A stretch of 9,696 bases of DNA from CAUZFZ01 sp963579025. GTDB taxonomy: Bacteria > Planctomycetota > Planctomycetia > Planctomycetales > Planctomycetaceae. Positions 5,414-9,696 of the stretch are shown one piece after another (the stretch's first letter is position 1; each line of letters starts with the position of its first letter). The stretch is from assembly GCA_963579025.1 (NCBI GenBank), contig CAUZFZ010000260.1:1-9696 (forward strand), in the 5' to 3' direction. The notes beneath the pieces were generated by a model. The model saw nothing but the letters and a program-made list of their open reading frames with translations, ran no database searches and had not been told where the DNA came from. The position numbers and the translations under genes were made by a program.

Positions 5414-7594
5414 CTATTTCAAACCGCGCCGTATCAGCAGCGCATCGATTGTGGGTTCCTTACCGCGGTAGGCCTTGTACGAATCCATGGGGTCGCGGCT
5501 ACTACCACGGGAAAGCACTTCATTGCGAAAACGGCTCCCGTTTTCACGTGTCGCTCCGCCGCTGGACAGCATGTGGGCGAAAGCATCCGCAGCCAGGACT
5601 TCGCTCCAGATGTACGCATAGTAGGCGGCTGAATATCCGCTACTCCAGATGTGAGCGAAGTACGCGGTCCGATAACGAGGTGGAACCGAAGGGATGTCGA
5701 TTCCATACTTTTTCAACGTTGCCGACTCGAATGCCTCGATGTCGTCTGGAATCTCATCCGTTGTCAGGGTGTGCCACTCAAGATCCAGAATTGCTGCCGC
5801 CAGGTACTCAAGCGTGTCAAATCCCTGATTGAATCTGCTCGCCTGAATGACCTTGGTGAGTAGTTCCGCCGGAATTGGCTCACCCGTTTTGTGATGGCGG
5901 GCATAATTCCGGAGGATGTCCGGTTGTATGGCCCAATCCTCCTCGAAAGTCGAAGGAAACTCGACAAAGTCACGAGGCGTTGCCGTGCCGGAGACGGATG
6001 GATAAGTCACGTTAGAAAACAGGCCGTGCACCGCATGGCCCATTTCGTGGAACATGGTACTGACGTTGTCAAAGGTGATGAGCGCCGGTTCTCCCTCCGC
6101 TGGCGGGGAGTTGTTTAAAACATTGACAATCACCGGTTTCTGGTTCAGCAATGTTGACTGCTTCACATAGGCACTCATCCACGCACCGCCGCGTTTGGAG
6201 TCCCGTTTGAAGAAATCAATGTAGAACAGTCCGATCTGTGATCCGTCCGCATCCATCACGTCGAACACTCGTACTTCCCGGTGATAGACGGGCAAGTCAT
6301 TTCGTTCGCGAAACTCGATCCCGAACAGCCTGTTCATGGTGAAGAAGACGCCCTCTTCCAGAACGTTATTCACTTCGAAGTAAGGTGTGACCTGGGCTTC
6401 ATCGACGTCAAACCGAGCCTTGCGGACTTTCTCGGCGTAGTATTCCCAGTCCCACGGCGCAAGCTCGTGGTTCGCACCAAGCTGTTTCATCATCGCTCGC
6501 AGATCATCTGCTTCCTGATGAACTCGAGCAACGACACCCGGCACGAGGTCCGTCAGCATCTTGCGGGCTGCTTCGGGTGTCTTTGCCATCTGGTTCTGCA
6601 GCTTGTAAGTCGCATGGTTGTCGAACCCCAGCAGTCTCGCGCGTTCGGCTCGCAACTGTGCGATTTCCAGGACCAGCCCTCGGTTGTCGATTCCACCATT
6701 CTGTCCTATTGCGCGGTTGGCTGATGATTCCCAGACGCGTCGCCTCAGTTGCCGGTTATTCAGCGACTTCAGAATCGGCACACGCGTCGTGTTGGAAATC
6801 TCCAGGACATAGTTTCCATCATTGCCCCGCTCCTTTGCCTTGGCCGCTGCCGCGGCAATCTGTGAGTCAGACAATCCATCCAGTTCAGTGACGTCACTGA
6901 CGATGACCGACCGTTCTGTAGTGACCGCCAGCAGGTTGTTTGTGAACTTTGTCTGCAGCGTTGACAACTGTTCGTTCAGTGAGCGAATACGGTTCTGCTG
7001 TTCCTGCGGGAGCCTGGCTCCGGCCCGCACGAAGTCTTCGTAGTGATGTCGAAGCACTTCCTGCTGTTCACCGGTCAGCTTCAGTGAATCACGCGTCTTG
7101 TAGAGTTCCTCGACACGGCCAAACAGTCGTCGGTTCAAGAGTATGTTGTCCGAATGAGCTGCGAGAAGCGGCGCGAGTTCCGTTTGAATATTCTGTATAT
7201 GTTTGTTGGTATTGGCTGATGCCAGGTTCGAAAACACTTGTTCTACCCGTCCCAGTAATGCTCCCGACTGTTCTATCCCTACGATTGTGTTTTCGAAGGT
7301 CGCTGCATCTGACCGACCAGCGATAGCTTTCATCTCCTGAAGTTGTTCCTTTATGCCGGCCAGATACGCTGGCAGAAAGTGTTCCCCCCTGATGACATCG
7401 AATGGCGGAGCATGCAGGGCCAGTGTGCTCGGTGCAGCAAATGGATTCTCAGCGGGCGGCTCGGGCGAAGTTTCCGGTTTGTCAATCACGGCACGCGTAC
7501 CATTCAATGGGAGATTCTGGAATCCGAAGACCGTTCCTGTGTTTTGAGAAACGACAAACGACACCAGAAACACACGAGTCACGAGCCTGCACAT
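5414..7594 (-). CDS. dcp: Exported M3-family zinc metallopeptidase, peptidyl-dipeptidase Dcp / oligopeptidase A type
   Basis: A 726-residue zinc metallopeptidase; Dcp and oligopeptidase A are about 680 residues, and the excess is an N-terminal signal and a Pro-rich linker (residues 40-55). The ATG at 7594 has GAGGG 7 bases upstream. Residues 1-25 look like a signal peptide (MCRLVTRVFLVSFVVS), so the enzyme is probably periplasmic or exported. The helical N-terminal half contains NPFAAPSTLALHAPPFD and FENTIVGIEQSG, matching the family's 'NPL...LPPF' and 'FENTI' landmarks. The catalytic site is HEMGH at 516-520 (zinc ligands His516 and His520, catalytic Glu517), with the third ligand Glu545 in DFVEFPS, 25 residues later as in the family. 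WDWEYYAEKVRKARFDVDEA (381-400) and FAHIWSSGYSAAYYAYIWSEV (646-666) are typical Dcp-type substrate-site regions. PST (547-549) replaces the usual PSQ. Dcp removes C-terminal dipeptides and oligopeptidase A cleaves small oligopeptides; I cannot separate the two activities from sequence. The gene is flanked by gaps of 228 and 322 bases, so it is probably its own transcription unit. Confidence 0.93.
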   Translation of the reverse strand: MCRLVTRVFLVSFVVSQNTGTVFGFQNLPLNGTRAVIDKPETSPEPPAENPFAAPSTLALHAPPFDVIRGEHFLPAYLAGIKEQLQEMKAIAGRSDAATFENTIVGIEQSGALLGRVEQVFSNLASANTNKHIQNIQTELAPLLAAHSDNILLNRRLFGRVEELYKTRDSLKLTGEQQEVLRHHYEDFVRAGARLPQEQQNRIRSLNEQLSTLQTKFTNNLLAVTTERSVIVSDVTELDGLSDSQIAAAAAKAKERGNDGNYVLEISNTTRVPILKSLNNRQLRRRVWESSANRAIGQNGGIDNRGLVLEIAQLRAERARLLGFDNHATYKLQNQMAKTPEAARKMLTDLVPGVVARVHQEADDLRAMMKQLGANHELAPWDWEYYAEKVRKARFDVDEAQVTPYFEVNNVLEEGVFFTMNRLFGIEFRERNDLPVYHREVRVFDVMDADGSQIGLFYIDFFKRDSKRGGAWMSAYVKQSTLLNQKPVIVNVLNNSPPAEGEPALITFDNVSTMFHEMGHAVHGLFSNVTYPSVSGTATPRDFVEFPSTFEEDWAIQPDILRNYARHHKTGEPIPAELLTKVIQASRFNQGFDTLEYLAAAILDLEWHTLTTDEIPDDIEAFESATLKKYGIDIPSVPPRYRTAYFAHIWSSGYSAAYYAYIWSEVLAADAFAHMLSSGGATRENGSRFRNEVLSRGSSRDPMDSYKAYRGKEPTIDALLIRRGLK

Positions 7595-7822
7595 CGACTT
7601 TCCCTCTCACGAGTTTGATAACGAGTCCGGCGCTCAGGATAGCGATGCCCGGAACAGAAGCCAGCCATCAGCAACTGACGAATCTCTCGGTGCTGAGTGG
7701 CAGGACAGGCTAACGTTCTCCGTACGAGTTCTCCGCAAACCGGTGATCTGCCAGAGAATCGTGTTGCGTTGCAGTTCCCGTAGGCAACAACTCCGTTTCA
7801 ATGAATCTCGGGACGCGACGAG
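7595..7822. other. Intergenic spacer upstream of the M3 peptidase gene
   Basis: The spacer is 228 bases between the stop of the amidotransferase-like gene and the ATG of the M3 peptidase. It carries the GAGGG ribosome-binding site of the M3 gene near 7602-7606 and is presumably where its promoter lies. I cannot point to convincing -35/-10 boxes. No terminator-like hairpin with a T-run was seen. Confidence 0.4.
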
Positions 7823-9538
7823 CTACTTCGCACTGATTCTGTGCCTCGCACGTGGAGTCAGTTTCCGGGATCGATTCTGGTTGACATGGTTGATCGCATG
7901 TTGAACCAGGGCTTCGAGGCGTTTCGTCAATTCAGGGTGGGGACTGAAACAGACAACGCGTCCGCTACCGTACTTTCCTCTGGCGATGGCCGTCGTTCCT
8001 TTCATCACTCCCTGATCCGCCCCGTTCCTTGCGATTTCCGTCTCGAAGGTCGCTACGACTTCATAGTCGTCGATGTCCGGTCGGTTGCCGGGAGCCAGCA
8101 GCGGTCCCTGACCGTAGAAAATCGCTAGCTTTTGCCCGTCCGTACTCAGGAGTCGTCGTCCAGCATCGGTGATTGCGATGTCGACAGTGCCTGTCCCGCG
8201 ATTCCAGTGCTTCCGGTCGAGGACTTTCGCGTCGAGGATGTTCAGCGACCAGGTGTAGTCCGCCGACGCCAGATAGGACCCCGCACATATACCAATAAAG
8301 CCCCCGCCATCCTGGACACAGTGGCGGATCGCGTCCCGACCGCCGTCACCAGGATGGCGCCCCTGACCTCCACCCCTACCGCCCGGTTGAATCAAGAGAT
8401 CCAGATCGGCTAGCGCGCCGGCTCGGATGCCGTCCGCCTTGAGCCGCTTGATCGACACGTTCTCGAACTTCCCGAGGGCGAACAGAAGATCCTGGACGCT
8501 TGATCCCGCGCCATCGTCGACATACACACCAACTCGTACCTTCTCCGTTGATGACTCCGCAGCCCTGCGCAGAGTATTGGCCACAATGACGTTGTCGATC
8601 GCAAAATTGGCATTTGAACCGTTGGTTCCGAAGTAGATGGTGTCAATCGTGAGAGTCGGCGTCAGTCTGGAAGTTCCGGCCAAGGCGCCTTCGTCTCCGC
8701 TGACGTTGTTCTTGAGGATGATGTCAACATTGCCATCGCCATTACGCGTCAGCGTCAATGTATATGTGTAGCTCCTGTTGCGCGAGAACATCAGTGGGTC
8801 GCGGGCGCTGTCGTTGTCGTCCAATGCAATCGTGGAGCCATCCCTTAGACGCTCGTCGCTGGCACTGTTGCTTTCACTAATCACTGCCGAGTCGCGTGTC
8901 GTGCTGCTACCAAGGTCGAGGATGGCGAAATAGCCGTTGTCGTCGAGCGAGATGGACTCGGCGTCAAAATTGTCATCCGCGGTGAAACGAGTCCCGCCAG
9001 AGTCGAACAGCCCGAATCGGAATCCCCAGTTGACGAATCCGGAAGTGTCGTGACGCGCATCAAACTGGAGCGTCACAAATTCGCCTGCCTTTTTCAGTTC
9101 AACAACCGTGAAGTGAGCTGCAAAACACTTCAACGGTGATGTGTCGGATGCGACGAAAGTCAGCTCCGGCAGGCTGCCCATTTGGCCAGACTCCGAATTC
9201 ACCGACAGTGTTGAAGAGTCGTCATCGACTTCAAACCAACCGCTACGGGTCCCTTTGGCGAAGTCGTCAGAGAACAACGATTCCCTGCCAGCGCCCTTGC
9301 CGGCACTGGCAACAGATAGTGGCTTCTCTCGGCTCTGTTTCCTGCCATCTAGCTTTGAGGTTCGTTTTGAGTCCGGCAGATACTCTTCGGCGAATGTTGC
9401 GATGGCATTCGATAGCTTCGATGCCGTTGATGGGATGGCATGTGTTGAACGCAACTCGCGCCCCAATTCCATTTGAATGGCGTCCACTGTTCCGCCGGAA
9501 CCACTTCCGTATGGCTCATCGCAAAAAAAGCGCAACAT
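7823..9538 (-). CDS. Probably IS-truncated multidomain protein: jelly-roll domain plus BPL_N/GATase1-like domain
   Basis: A 571-codon frame with no signal peptide at its present start (ATG at 9538), although its neighbours are exported proteins. Residues about 1-9 (MLRFFCDEP) appear to be read from the end of the adjacent IS630-type element. Residues 11-54 (VDAIQMELGRELRS...KLSNAIATFAEEYLP) resemble the C-terminal end of N-formylglutamate-amidohydrolase-like proteins; this match is tentative. Residues 55-86 are a polar linker. Residues about 88-321 look like a concanavalin/LamG-like jelly roll (LFSDDFAKG...GWFEV... ending NFAIDNVIVAN). Residues 334-555 are a BPL_N / class I glutamine amidotransferase-like domain with QPGGRGGGQGRHPG (384-397), the nucleophile elbow GGFIGICAGSYLA (Cys418), YGQGP, and SPHPE with His534 and Glu536. 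The Cys-His-Glu triad is thus present, but the function of this exported-protein version is unknown. The gene is probably a 3' fragment of a longer gene and may no longer be expressed. Confidence 0.7.
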   Translation of the reverse strand: MLRFFCDEPYGSGSGGTVDAIQMELGRELRSTHAIPSTASKLSNAIATFAEEYLPDSKRTSKLDGRKQSREKPLSVASAGKGAGRESLFSDDFAKGTRSGWFEVDDDSSTLSVNSESGQMGSLPELTFVASDTSPLKCFAAHFTVVELKKAGEFVTLQFDARHDTSGFVNWGFRFGLFDSGGTRFTADDNFDAESISLDDNGYFAILDLGSSTTRDSAVISESNSASDERLRDGSTIALDDNDSARDPLMFSRNRSYTYTLTLTRNGDGNVDIILKNNVSGDEGALAGTSRLTPTLTIDTIYFGTNGSNANFAIDNVIVANTLRRAAESSTEKVRVGVYVDDGAGSSVQDLLFALGKFENVSIKRLKADGIRAGALADLDLLIQPGGRGGGQGRHPGDGGRDAIRHCVQDGGGFIGICAGSYLASADYTWSLNILDAKVLDRKHWNRGTGTVDIAITDAGRRLLSTDGQKLAIFYGQGPLLAPGNRPDIDDYEVVATFETEIARNGADQGVMKGTTAIARGKYGSGRVVCFSPHPELTKRLEALVQHAINHVNQNRSRKLTPRARHRISAK

Positions 9539-9575
9539 TGATATAGAGTCGAGTTGTTAGATTTGCGAGAAGCCG

Positions 9576-9590
9576 CTCGCTATGAGCGAG
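9576..9590 (+). repeat. Inverted repeat enclosing the transposase start codon
   Basis: CTCGCT (9576-9581) and AGCGAG (9585-9590) are perfect inverted complements separated only by the ATG at 9582-9584. After a two-base AA bulge, CCG (9573-9575) can also pair with CGG (9593-9595). The RNA hairpin would put the start codon in its loop. This could limit translation of the transposase, or it could be coincidental. Confidence 0.35.
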
Positions 9591-9696
9591 AACGGTTATT
9601 CGACTTTGGAAATACGAGTGCGTGCCGTTGAGGCAGTCTTGCGTGGACAGGCGAAGGGCGAGGTCGCAAGCGCTTTCGGCGTCGACCGCGGCACGT
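9582..9696 (+). CDS. IS630-family transposase, N-terminal part (truncated by window end)
   Basis: From the ATG at 9582 the first 38 codons are visible. They read MSENGYSTLEIRVRAVEAVL, then RGQAKGEVASAFGVDRGT. This is the N-terminal helix-turn-helix DNA-binding segment typical of IS630-type transposases, where 'R.RAVEAV..G....VA..FGV.R.T' is the common pattern. The helix-turn-helix lies at about residues 16-37. The DDE catalytic domain would lie outside the window. No strong Shine-Dalgarno precedes the ATG; only a GCGAGAAG-like stretch lies 12 to 20 bases upstream. The gene is transcribed divergently from the truncated amidotransferase-like gene. Confidence 0.75.
   Translation, partial: MSENGYSTLEIRVRAVEAVLRGQAKGEVASAFGVDRGT

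Larger units (their letters stand above)
9510..9696 (+). mobile_element. Left end of an IS630-type insertion element (runs off the window)
   Basis: The mobile element is recognised from the transposase start beginning at 9582. IS630/Tc1-mariner elements insert at TA. A TA at 9510-9511 marks the point where the minus-strand host protein stops looking like a natural sequence (residue Tyr10), so the element end is tentatively placed there. The stretch that follows (tggctcatcgc, a run of seven A at 9523-9529, gcgcaac) is a candidate terminal inverted repeat. The other end lies outside the window, so the boundary is inferred, not shown. Confidence 0.5.

Noticed and set aside
7574..7728. Four copies of ACGAGT around the M3 gene start (7574, 7609, 7621, 7723)
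   Set aside because: The spacing is irregular and a 6-base word recurs easily by chance; one copy is inside the coding region.
1..9696. CRISPR array, tRNA or rRNA genes, prophage or defence system
   Set aside because: No regularly spaced repeats, cloverleaf-like segments, rRNA-like conserved stretches or phage/defence protein motifs were seen.

Overview
The window (9,696 bases, moderately GC-rich) reads as a piece of a planctomycete chromosome, probably Rhodopirellula/Pirellula-like. The reasons are the run of large exported hydrolases, an FG-GAP repeat remnant, a BPL_N-type amidotransferase-like domain, loose intergenic spacing, and ribosome-binding sites that are present for some genes and weak or absent for others. 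This placement is an inference from gene content; no rRNA or other marker gene is present.

All five substantial genes lie on the minus strand, so in transcription order the window reads from right to left. At the right edge is the 5' end of a plus-strand IS630-type transposase (9582 to the window end). Beside it, divergently oriented, is a 571-codon frame (7823..9538) that appears to be the 3' part of a larger multidomain gene cut by that insertion: a short amidohydrolase-like tail, a concanavalin-like jelly-roll domain, then a BPL_N / class I glutamine-amidotransferase-like domain. After a 228-base gap comes a strongly recognisable M3 zinc metallopeptidase of the Dcp/oligopeptidase A type with a signal peptide (5414..7594).

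A 322-base gap follows. It holds an orphan FG-GAP/VCBS repeat remnant on the minus strand and two small hairpins close to the next start. Then comes a compact three-gene unit, probably one operon: a secreted glycoside-hydrolase-like protein of unassigned family (3154..5091), a Tat-exported membrane-dipeptidase (M19)-like protein that seems to lack half of its metal ligands (1751..3130), and a BNR/Asp-box sialidase-like protein with a C-terminal FN3-like domain (305..1690). The leftmost 304 bases hold no gene I can support.

Functionally the window looks like an exported degradation module. The sialidase-like and glycoside-hydrolase-like proteins would act on glycans. The M3 enzyme would act on peptides outside the cytoplasm. 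The M19-like protein has lost signature residues and may be non-catalytic or have a changed chemistry. The most interesting points are the altered M19 site, the unassigned glycoside-hydrolase-like protein, the IS-truncated amidotransferase-like gene with a new start supplied from the IS end, the FG-GAP relic, and a hairpin that places the transposase start codon in its loop.
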